Positions 1 to 5,404 of a stretch of 5,820 nucleotides of DNA are shown here, piece after piece. The stretch is from Firmicutes bacterium UBA5420 (GTDB lineage: Bacteria; Bacillota; Limnochordia; Darwinibacteriales; Darwinibacteriaceae): the NCBI GenBank assembly GCA_002409455.1, contig DHNI01000092.1, forward strand, positions 48,285 through 54,104. Direction: 5' to 3'. Every line of letters starts with the position of its first letter. The stretch's first letter is position 1. Position numbers and translations under genes: made by a program. The notes under the pieces were generated by a model. The model did not search any database and had not been told where the DNA came from. It saw nothing but the letters and a program-made list of their open reading frames with translations.

Positions 1-10
1 GTTTATGGCA

Positions 11-21
11 AAAAGGGGGAG
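11..21 (+). promoter_or_regulatory. Ribosome-binding site of the SipL-like gene
   Basis: The purine run AAAAGGGGGAG lies a few bases before the ATG at 26 and downstream of the alternative ATG at 5. It therefore decides the start in favour of 26. Confidence 0.65.
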
Positions 22-25
22 AGAG

Positions 26-1609
26 ATGAGCCTAAGTGTGAAAGAAAGCCGCCTTGTTGCGGTAAATCGTGTGGGGGAAAATACGCTTCAAACAGTCCTC
101 CAGGGTAAGGTTGAATTGCCCAGCACCGCAGCTCCCGTAGAAAGAATCGTTTGGGTGAAGGGTACGCCGACTGTGCAGTCCTTTACCACAGATCAAGATC
201 GTGTTTATGTCCAGGGAGCAATCGATCTGACCATGGTCTATGTGCCTGAGACCTTGGAAGACGAGCCAGCGGGACTAAAGCGGGTGGAATGGCCTGGTGC
301 CCTCCCCTTTGACACGCATGTAGAGGTAATTGGGGCGGAGCCAGAGATGCTTGCAGAGGTGGAGATGAAGACTCTAGCCTGCGAATGGGATCTCGGTGGT
401 GGGCAGTACTCTTTGGATGTGGATCTCATTGTGGCGGTGGTGGCCCGGGTCGAGCAGGTCAGGGAATATGTGGCCATCAGTGATGTGAACATGGCACAAA
501 CGGTCAAACTCACCACAGATGGAGTGGTCTTGCATCCATTACCATTGGCCTTGAACCTTGCGGTCGACAAGGAAATTACCGGAATACTAGAGTTTTCTGG
601 GGAAGGGATCGCACCGATAGAGACAATCCTCGAGGTGATGACCAAGGTTCAGCTACAAGAAACAGAAGTTAGCCAGGGTAAGCTCGTAGCAAAGGGTATG
701 GCCAGTCTAAAAGTGCTCTACGAAGGGGAGGATCTTGTTGTAGCGGTGCGAGATTTCGCACAAGCCCTGCCCTTTGAACTCGTCTATGAAAACAAAGAGA
801 TTCAGGCAGGCATGATCCTGGAGGCGCGTCTTAGCAGCCAAAGCGAGGCCTTTGTGGTAAATGATGGTCAAAGCGCCCGGGTGGAGCTCCATCTGCGGGG
901 CAACTTGCTTTTAAGGGATCACGAGCCCATACAGATCCTGACAGACATTGCAGCTCCGGGCAATCAGGTGGAAGTTCGTAAAGAGCTTGTGGCCCTGGAC
1001 AGCTTCGTCAACAAGAAAGAACAGCAGGCGGTGGTGCGCGGTCTCATTGAACTTAGTCAGGCGCTCCCACCTATGCGAGAGCTCCTTATCAGCACGGCTG
1101 TTGCCCACGTGACAGATTATGAAGTGGAAAATGATAAGCTTACAGTAGAAGGCGCTTTGGATGTGGAGCTTTTCTACTTAGCCCATTCTGAAGAGGATAC
1201 CAAACCTCTATTTCGAGGGATGTTCCCAGAAGTAATACCATTTCAGCAAACACTCGCGGTTCCTAGCCTAGAGCTTGGCATGCAGCCTCGAATTCGGGTG
1301 GAAGTGGTGGCGGTGCAACCCGATCTAATTAACAGAGAAACACTTGAAGCGGCTCTCACACTGCGCTTTACAGTTGATGTTGTGGAATATGTAGAGGTAG
1401 AAGTGGCCGTCGAAGCAGTTGAAGTGGAAGCTCGGGAGGAAGATCCCCCTACTTTAACCTATGTCTTCGTACAAAGCGGCGATACGATTTGGAAGTTATC
1501 GCGAAAATATCACACGACTGAAGCGGCCATCATCGATGCCAATCCTAGCCTTCAAGATGACTCCTTAGCACTAAAAGTTGGAGAGAGCTTGTACATTCCT
1601 CGTAAATAG
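26..1609 (+). CDS. SipL-like spore protein, three SPOCS (DUF3794) repeats and a C-terminal LysM
   Basis: The 527-residue product resembles SipL-type spore morphogenetic proteins. In Clostridioides difficile SipL binds SpoIVA and is needed to build the coat around the forespore. Three beta-rich SPOCS-like units are visible at about residues 39-105, 200-260 and 340-420, each ending in a PF-hydrophobic strand (ALPFDTHVEV, ALPFELVYE, VIPFQQTLAV). A valine/glutamate-alternating linker follows (about 451-474). A C-terminal LysM at about 478-525 has VQSGDTIWKLSRKY at its start, a DANP motif and GESLYIP at its end. The ATG at 26 is chosen because the purine run AAAAGGGGGAG (11-21) sits just before it; the in-frame ATG at 5 lies upstream of that run and would add only seven residues. 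There is no signal peptide, which fits a mother-cell cytosolic coat protein. Any promoter lies outside the window. Family assignment is firm; equivalence to SipL is inferred from domain order, length and closeness to ispE. Confidence 0.9.
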   Translation: MSLSVKESRLVAVNRVGENTLQTVLQGKVELPSTAAPVERIVWVKGTPTVQSFTTDQDRVYVQGAIDLTMVYVPETLEDEPAGLKRVEWPGALPFDTHVEVIGAEPEMLAEVEMKTLACEWDLGGGQYSLDVDLIVAVVARVEQVREYVAISDVNMAQTVKLTTDGVVLHPLPLALNLAVDKEITGILEFSGEGIAPIETILEVMTKVQLQETEVSQGKLVAKGMASLKVLYEGEDLVVAVRDFAQALPFELVYENKEIQAGMILEARLSSQSEAFVVNDGQSARVELHLRGNLLLRDHEPIQILTDIAAPGNQVEVRKELVALDSFVNKKEQQAVVRGLIELSQALPPMRELLISTAVAHVTDYEVENDKLTVEGALDVELFYLAHSEEDTKPLFRGMFPEVIPFQQTLAVPSLELGMQPRIRVEVVAVQPDLINRETLEAALTLRFTVDVVEYVEVEVAVEAVEVEAREEDPPTLTYVFVQSGDTIWKLSRKYHTTEAAIIDANPSLQDDSLALKVGESLYIPRK

Positions 1610-1626
1610 GTCTTTTCTTAATGCTA

Positions 1627-1664
1627 GGACCCTTTGCGACGCTAAAAGCCTTCGTAAGGGGTCC
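1627..1664 (+). terminator. 13-bp hairpin after the SipL-like gene, possible terminator
   Basis: GGACCCTTTGCGA (1627-1639) pairs along its full length with TCGTAAGGGGTCC (1652-1664), with two G-U pairs and a 12-base loop. It begins 17 bases after the stop codon. Only a broken T-rich stretch follows (CTTTGTCATTCTT), so it is not a classical intrinsic terminator. Position favours a transcript end or a 3' stabilising structure for the upstream gene. Confidence 0.4.
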
Positions 1665-1665
1665 G

Positions 1666-1691
1666 GCCCTTTGTCATTCTTGGCAAGGGGC
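1666..1691 (+). repeat. Second hairpin sharing stem sequence with the preceding one
   Basis: GCCCTTTG (1666-1673) pairs with CAAGGGGC (1684-1691), one G-U pair, around a 10-base loop. The arms repeat the CCCTTTG and AAGGGG blocks of the hairpin at 1627-1664, and only one base separates the two structures. The function is unknown; it ends directly before the proposed -35 box of the next gene. Confidence 0.4.
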
Positions 1692-1694
1692 ACT

Positions 1695-1723
1695 TTGTGA
1701 TCCTGTAAGCAGCGCCTGATAAT
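1695..1723 (+). promoter_or_regulatory. Candidate sigma-A promoter for the YdcZ-type gene
   Basis: TTGTGA (1695-1700) is a 4/6 match to the -35 consensus and GATAAT (1718-1723) a 5/6 match to the -10 consensus, with an ideal 17-base spacer. Transcription would start near 1730, giving a leader of about 50 bases before the ATG at 1781. It is the best promoter match I found between genes in the window, but it is judged by eye only. Confidence 0.5.
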
Positions 1724-1780
1724 TTGGACCCCAAAAATGGGCACAATACACCTGAACCGCATGGGAAAGGGGTAGATACG

Positions 1781-2212
1781 ATGCTTGCGCTTCTTTTGGC
1801 AGCTCTATCTGGAGTGCTCATGGCACTGCAGGGTTCGCTAAACACTGCTTTGGCAAAAGTAGTGGGTTTGTTGGAGGGTACATTTGTTGTACATGTTGTA
1901 GGTTCGGTCCTAGGCTTAGGGCTACTCTTGGTGGGTCTAGGTCAAGGGAGTTTGAGCCACGCCGCGAAGGCACCTTGGTACACCTACTTAGGCGGGGTAC
2001 TCAGTGTAGGCATTATCTACCTCGTGGCGGCAGCCATTTCGAAAGTTGGGGTAGCCTCGGCCACAACCGCCATCATTATAGGGCAGGTATTCACTGCAGG
2101 ATTGGTTGATCACTTCGGTTGGTTTGGCTTAGAGCCTCTCCCTTTTAGCCTGTGGAAGGGCTTAGGTATTGTTCTTATGGCTGGGGGTGCCTGGTTACTT
2201 TTGTCCCGCTGA
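1781..2212 (+). CDS. YdcZ-type (DUF606) DMT superfamily membrane protein
   Basis: The 143-residue protein is very hydrophobic, with about five membrane segments near residues 2-20, 33-54, 66-87, 92-113 and 123-141. It matches the small YdcZ/DUF606 branch of the drug/metabolite transporter superfamily in length and pattern: QGSLNTALAK after the first helix, GTFVVHVVGS in the second, and ASATTAIIIGQVFTAGLVDH followed by FGWFG. The substrate cannot be told from sequence. Members of this branch can occur as adjacent pairs or two-domain fusions; here there is a single copy. The ATG at 1781 is preceded by AAAGGGG (1766-1772) at 8-base spacing. An upstream in-frame TTG at 1724 has no ribosome-binding site and would add a polar tail before the first helix, so it was rejected. 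The gene has its own candidate promoter and lies 58 bases ahead of ispE, so it may share transcription with it. Confidence 0.85.
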   Translation: MLALLLAALSGVLMALQGSLNTALAKVVGLLEGTFVVHVVGSVLGLGLLLVGLGQGSLSHAAKAPWYTYLGGVLSVGIIYLVAAAISKVGVASATTAIIIGQVFTAGLVDHFGWFGLEPLPFSLWKGLGIVLMAGGAWLLLSR

Positions 2213-2214
2213 AT

Positions 2215-2237
2215 ACAGAAGGAATTTTCCCTTCTGT
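2215..2237 (+). repeat. 8-bp inverted repeat in the ispE leader
   Basis: ACAGAAGG (2215-2222) pairs perfectly with CCTTCTGT (2230-2237) around a 7-base AT-rich loop. It lies between the upstream stop codon and the ispE ribosome-binding site. No T-run follows on either strand, so it is not a convincing terminator; it could affect mRNA stability or partly insulate ispE from upstream transcription. Confidence 0.4.
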
Positions 2238-2256
2238 GCGGAAATAAGGGTAAGAC

Positions 2257-2262
2257 AGGAGG
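2257..2262 (+). promoter_or_regulatory. ispE ribosome-binding site, fixes a GTG start
   Basis: A perfect AGGAGG lies 8 bases before the GTG at 2271 and 20 bases before the in-frame ATG at 2283. The spacing picks the GTG. Confidence 0.75.
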
Positions 2263-2270
2263 AGTGCTTC

Positions 2271-3179
2271 GTGATAACTGTTATGGACAAGATCACGCTG
2301 AAGGCCTATGCTAAAGTGAACTTAACTTTGGATGTGGTAGGACGAAGGGCCGATGGGTACCATCTCTTGAAAAGTGTGATGCAGTCCATTTCATTATCTG
2401 ACACGATTACTCTTCAAAAAAAGGCCCAGCAGGGCATTACGATCGAGAGCGACCATCCCTCGGTGCCAAGTGATCAGGGCAATATATGCTGGCGAGCTGT
2501 CGATGCCTTTTGGGCTCACACTGGCATGCCTGGTGCGCGAAGTGTGGCCATCTCTTTGCGAAAAGCCATTCCTGTGGGGGCTGGCTTAGGTGGCGGAAGT
2601 GCCGATGCCGCAGCTGTGCTCTATGGGTTGAATCAGCTTTATCAAACTGAATTGGATCGAGATGAACTGCAGAAGATCGGTTTGACCATTGGGGCCGATG
2701 TTCCTTTTTGCCTACATGGGGGAACTTGCCTAGTGGAGGGCATTGGAGAGAGGGTGACCCCAGTCGAGCCTTTTCCAAAGATGACGATGGTTCTTGTCAA
2801 GCCCGAAGCCTCTGTCCCAACGGCAGAGATCTATAGGAACCTGGAGCCCCGGGCCCATGGCGGTAACTCTACAGATCAATTACTGGAGTTTTTACGCGGA
2901 GCGAATTCATCCTTGGAGCCTACTTTTGAAAACGCTTTAGAATCCGTAACCGCCAACATAGTGCCTGAAGTGAGACTGTGGAAAAAGAGGCTCTTTGATC
3001 ATGGAGCCAACTTTAGCCTGATGAGTGGGAGTGGCCCTACAGTTTTCGGCCTTTTTACAAGCCGAGCCCATGCTCTCAAGTTTCAAGACCGTTTTGGAGA
3101 GGAAGGGCAGGTCTTTGTGGTTAGCTTGGTGGATCAAGGTGTAGATGTGTCCGAGATGAACGGAGGAGACCAACAGTGA
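2271..3179 (+). CDS. ispE: 4-diphosphocytidyl-2-C-methyl-D-erythritol kinase (IspE)
   Basis: IspE phosphorylates the 2-hydroxyl of CDP-methylerythritol with ATP, the fourth step of the non-mevalonate (MEP) isoprenoid pathway, in the cytosol. The 302-residue protein has all three GHMP-kinase signatures. These are the N-terminal AYAKVNLTLDV with the substrate-contacting Lys15, the ATP loop PVGAGLGGGSADA (residues 101-113), and the C-terminal MSGSGPTVFG (from residue 251). GADVPFC supplies the catalytic Asp143, equivalent to Asp141 of the E. coli enzyme. The GTG start at 2271 rests on the AGGAGG 8 bases upstream; a longer open frame back to 2169 overlaps the preceding gene and lacks support. Length is normal for the family and no key residue is missing. 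The 3' end overlaps the next gene by 4 bases (or 1, if its ATG is used), so translation is probably coupled. Confidence 0.97.
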   Translation: MITVMDKITLKAYAKVNLTLDVVGRRADGYHLLKSVMQSISLSDTITLQKKAQQGITIESDHPSVPSDQGNICWRAVDAFWAHTGMPGARSVAISLRKAIPVGAGLGGGSADAAAVLYGLNQLYQTELDRDELQKIGLTIGADVPFCLHGGTCLVEGIGERVTPVEPFPKMTMVLVKPEASVPTAEIYRNLEPRAHGGNSTDQLLEFLRGANSSLEPTFENALESVTANIVPEVRLWKKRLFDHGANFSLMSGSGPTVFGLFTSRAHALKFQDRFGEEGQVFVVSLVDQGVDVSEMNGGDQQ

Positions 3180-3946
3180 TGCAAGTGGATGCCGTAGTAC
3201 TAGCGGGAGCCCCGAATACTGGCCCGCTTCAAGAGGTCCGTTCGGAAAAGTGGGAGGCAGAAATCCCCATTCACGGCAAGCCCATGGTGAATTACGTGAT
3301 TGAGGCGTTGCTAAGTTCATCCCATGTTGCAGATGTAGTTGTGGTGGGGCCACTGGAGATCAAAGGGACGCTTCCCGCCCAAGCCAGATGGGTGGAGGCC
3401 GGGGGCGACCTTACCGAAAACATTTTTCGGGCTCTAGACGTTCTTGAAAAGAAGAATGAAGTGCTCTTTGTCACAAGTGATGTCCCCTTTCTTCATGCCG
3501 AAGCCATTGATGATTTTATTCATCGCTGTCAGGAGCTTCAGGGTGAGATCTTCTATCCTCTAGTTTCTCGCGAAGCCAATGAGCAGGTTTACCCCGAGAC
3601 AATTCGCACGTACTTTACCCTCAAAGAAGGGGAATTCACGGGGGGCAATATTTTGCTTGCCAGTCCCCAGGCTGTGATGAATTCGCGCTGGATTATGGAT
3701 CAAGTAATCGCCCGGCGCAAGAAGCCTTGGAAAATCATTCGGATGCTTGGTCTATTCTTTATTGCCAAATTCTGCACCAAACAGCTAACACTTCGTGAGT
3801 TGGAGCAGCGGGCCAGTGATATTTTGGGTCACAGTGGCGTATTTATCATTTCGCCCTATGCAGAGCTGAGCACGGATATAGATAAACCAAGCGATCTAGA
3901 ATTAGTGGAAAAGACCCTTGCCGCCGTGCAAGACAAGGAGGCCTAG
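3176..3946 (+). CDS. MobA-like nucleotidyltransferase family protein, substrate unknown
   Basis: The 256-residue product has the layout of MobA-like NTP transferases, enzymes that load a nucleotide onto a phosphorylated acceptor. Visible parts are an N-terminal strand and loop VDAVVLAGAP (residues 4-13), PIHGKPMV with Lys35, a metal-site TSDVPF with Asp102, a TGGN loop (155-158), and a late STDIDKPSDL (232-241) supplying a possible second metal ligand. The glycine-rich loop is atypical: LAGAPNTG replaces the usual LAGGxSxRMG and has no Arg at the expected place. A basic, partly hydrophobic insert (about 179-201) separates the TGGN loop from the C-terminal part. The GTG at 3176 is preferred because GGAGGA (3162-3167) is 8 bases away; the ATG at 3179 is the alternative and loses one residue. 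The gene overlaps ispE and lies one base before purR. It is not convincingly IspD, MobA or GlmU, and I cannot name its substrate. Confidence 0.85.
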   Translation: MMQVDAVVLAGAPNTGPLQEVRSEKWEAEIPIHGKPMVNYVIEALLSSSHVADVVVVGPLEIKGTLPAQARWVEAGGDLTENIFRALDVLEKKNEVLFVTSDVPFLHAEAIDDFIHRCQELQGEIFYPLVSREANEQVYPETIRTYFTLKEGEFTGGNILLASPQAVMNSRWIMDQVIARRKKPWKIIRMLGLFFIAKFCTKQLTLRELEQRASDILGHSGVFIISPYAELSTDIDKPSDLELVEKTLAAVQDKEA

Positions 3947-3947
3947 C

Positions 3948-4760
3948 ATGAGGCGAGCACACCGCATTGCGGCGATCACTAAAACGTTAACAGAAAGACC
4001 TCACCATGTTTTTGCCGTGGGGGAATTTACCGATCTCTTTGAGGTGGGCCGCTCCACCTTATCCGAAGATCTAGCTATCATCCGCGCCACCTTTGAGGCG
4101 TTACATATGGGGAAAGTTGAGACTATTTCTGGCGCGGTGGGAGGAGTGCGCTATCTTCCCCTTTTGACGAGGGAGCACATTCTTGCTCATGTAGAAGATA
4201 TCTGTGCCCGTCTACGCGATCCCCAACGCATATTACCTGGGGGTTTTGTCTATATTGATGATCTGATTTCTTCCCCCGCCTTATTAAGGACAGTTGGTTC
4301 TATCTTTGCTACCGAATTTGGTGGTCATACTCCCGAATATGTGGTTACTGTAGAGACTGCGGGTATTCCCGTCGCGTTGCAGGCGGCCTACGCGCTAGAT
4401 ATACCATTGGTTGTTGTGCGTAGACAAAGTCGTCCCACGGAGGGCCCCGTCTTGACTATGAACTTCGTATCGGGTTCGGCTCGCCAAATAGAAACGATGT
4501 CTCTTTCTAGGCGAGCTCTCCCCCAGGGCAGTAAGGTGCTTTTAATTGATGATTTTATGAAGGCTGGTGGCACACTTAGGGGTCTTACGGATCTGATGGG
4601 CGAATTTGAGTGCACTGTGGTTGGCAAAGGTGTACTGATTGAGACGGGCTGGCCTGGAGAAAAGCTTATTGACGATCACTTGCCGCTCATTTACTTACAT
4701 GAGGTTGATGTAAAGGAACAAAAAGTGGTGGTTCGTCCGGCTGATTGGATTATTTCCTAG
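3948..4760 (+). CDS. purR: Purine operon repressor PurR
   Basis: PurR of Bacillota represses purine synthesis and salvage genes and lets go of DNA when PRPP is high. The 270-residue protein has an N-terminal winged-helix domain (about residues 1-73: GRSTLSEDLAIIRATFE as recognition region, then GAVGGVRYLP). A phosphoribosyltransferase-like domain follows (about 95-270), with DPQRILPGGFVYIDDL, NFVSGSARQIETMSLSRR and the PRPP-binding loop VLLIDDFMKAGGT (197-209). These match B. subtilis PurR closely. The protein is slightly shorter than the 285-residue B. subtilis form, apparently at the C terminus. AAGGAGG (3935-3941) is 6 bases before the ATG. The gene follows the nucleotidyltransferase with a 1-base gap, and tandem terminator-like hairpins begin two bases after its stop, so it probably ends the ispE transcript. 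I saw no PurBox pair in the intergenic regions, so self-regulation is not supported within the window. Confidence 0.97.
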   Translation: MRRAHRIAAITKTLTERPHHVFAVGEFTDLFEVGRSTLSEDLAIIRATFEALHMGKVETISGAVGGVRYLPLLTREHILAHVEDICARLRDPQRILPGGFVYIDDLISSPALLRTVGSIFATEFGGHTPEYVVTVETAGIPVALQAAYALDIPLVVVRRQSRPTEGPVLTMNFVSGSARQIETMSLSRRALPQGSKVLLIDDFMKAGGTLRGLTDLMGEFECTVVGKGVLIETGWPGEKLIDDHLPLIYLHEVDVKEQKVVVRPADWIIS

Positions 4761-4761
4761 A

Positions 4762-4789
4762 CGGTGCCCGCGGCACCGCTCCTTTTGTT
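4762..4789 (+). terminator. First terminator-like hairpin after purR
   Basis: CGGTGCC (4762-4768) pairs perfectly with GGCACCG (4772-4778) around a CGC loop, followed by CTCCTTTTGTT. The T-tract starts four bases late and is short, so it would be a moderate terminator at best. It lies right behind the purR stop codon. Confidence 0.6.
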
Positions 4790-4801
4790 GAGGCACTTTG
4801 G

Positions 4802-4827
4802 CTCCGCCGCCGTGGGCGGGGTTTTTT
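4802..4827 (+). terminator. Second, strong intrinsic terminator between purR and the DUF559 gene
   Basis: CTCCGCC (4802-4808) pairs with GGCGGGG (4815-4821), one T-G pair, around a 6-base loop. Six T follow immediately, then CTT. This is the textbook form of a rho-independent terminator. Its T-tract ends only eight bases before the ATG of the next gene. Confidence 0.75.
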
Positions 4828-4835
4828 CTTTGGTG

Positions 4836-5360
4836 ATGGAGGTGAGGATAATAAACGAGGACTACGGCCTGCGCACGGAGCAAAAGGTTCTGGACGAACT
4901 CATTAGGCGTAGACTTCCCTGCGAACCCCGTGTGCATATTGGCGATCTTGAGGTAGATATCTTAGTGGGTGAGCGCATTTGCGTAGAGGTAGATGGCTAC
5001 TACCATGCTCTTAAAGAGAAAGTAGCTAAGGATGCCTCCAAGCAAAGGCATCTTGAATCCTTGGGTTATGTTGTTTTGCGTATCACCGCGATAGATGCAA
5101 AGAACCGCCGGCGGCTCCGGGAGTTCGCAGCAACTGTAGAAAAGAGTTATAACCAGGTGCGGAGTCGTGAAGAATCCCAAAAAGGGACGACCTTAACGAG
5201 GGGCATGCCCCAGGAAGAACTTCGCCAATTGAGAGTTAGGCTTGAACAAGAAAAAGAAAGGCAGACGAAAAGACAAGAGCCCGTTAAACCACAGAAACTC
5301 ACGGATGAAGAGCTCTTTTTGCAGGCTATACATGATCTTTCAAAACCAGGGAGGAAGTAA
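4836..5360 (+). CDS. DUF559/Vsr-like PD-(D/E)XK nuclease-fold protein with a charged tail
   Basis: The 174-residue protein starts with a compact nuclease-like domain (about residues 8-105) of the DUF559 / very-short-patch-repair type. The expected acidic cluster is present: Glu15 in RTEQKVLDEL, Asp41 in EVDILV, then Glu51 and Asp53 in VEVDGYYH. KDASKQRHLESLGYVVLRIT follows with the usual basic helix and strand. Catalytic residues look intact, so a DNA-cutting or DNA-repair role is possible, but the biological role is unknown. The tail (about 106-174) is highly charged, likely coiled-coil at 126-147 (QEELRQLRVRLEQEKERQ), and ends with LTDEELFLQAIHDL. The start is uncertain: ATG 4836 and GTG 4833 have no Shine-Dalgarno upstream, only the terminator T-tract. 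An in-frame GTG at 4764 would translate through both hairpins. The gene sits where Bacillus carries yabJ and spoVG, 44 bases before glmU and probably co-transcribed with it. Confidence 0.8.
   Translation: MEVRIINEDYGLRTEQKVLDELIRRRLPCEPRVHIGDLEVDILVGERICVEVDGYYHALKEKVAKDASKQRHLESLGYVVLRITAIDAKNRRRLREFAATVEKSYNQVRSREESQKGTTLTRGMPQEELRQLRVRLEQEKERQTKRQEPVKPQKLTDEELFLQAIHDLSKPGRK
4838..4847 (+). promoter_or_regulatory. Orphan Shine-Dalgarno-like sequence inside the start of the DUF559 gene
   Basis: GGAGGTGAGG is the only strong ribosome-binding match near this start, but it overlaps the last base of the ATG at 4836 and continues into the gene. No ATG, GTG or TTG follows at usable distance; in-frame codons there are ATA (4848, 4851) and AAC. 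It may be chance, or it may serve a rare ATA start. Confidence 0.25.
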
Positions 5361-5390
5361 ACTAGTCTTCTCGAAGTGCTTAGTGACGCG

Positions 5391-5397
5391 AAGGAGG
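5391..5397 (+). promoter_or_regulatory. glmU ribosome-binding site
   Basis: A perfect AAGGAGG lies 7 bases before the ATG at 5405 and fixes the glmU start. The 44-base gap holds no obvious promoter or terminator, so glmU probably shares a transcript with the preceding gene. Confidence 0.8.
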
Positions 5398-5404
5398 AAA
5401 AACG

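Noticed and set aside
1724..1780. Upstream TTG start extending the YdcZ-type protein by 19 residues
   Set aside because: There is no ribosome-binding site before it, the added segment is polar and does not fit the first membrane helix, and it overlaps the candidate -10 box. The ATG at 1781 has AAAGGGG at good spacing.
2169..2270. N-terminal extension of ispE into the preceding gene
   Set aside because: IspE proteins begin shortly before the ITLKAYAKVN strand, and AGGAGG points to the GTG at 2271.
4764..4835. GTG start at 4764 for the DUF559 protein
   Set aside because: It would translate through both terminator hairpins and adds a sequence with no resemblance to the family.
4847..4852. GATAAT as a -10 box for the DUF559 gene
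   Set aside because: No acceptable -35 box lies 16-18 bases upstream, and transcription would begin after the only usable start codons.
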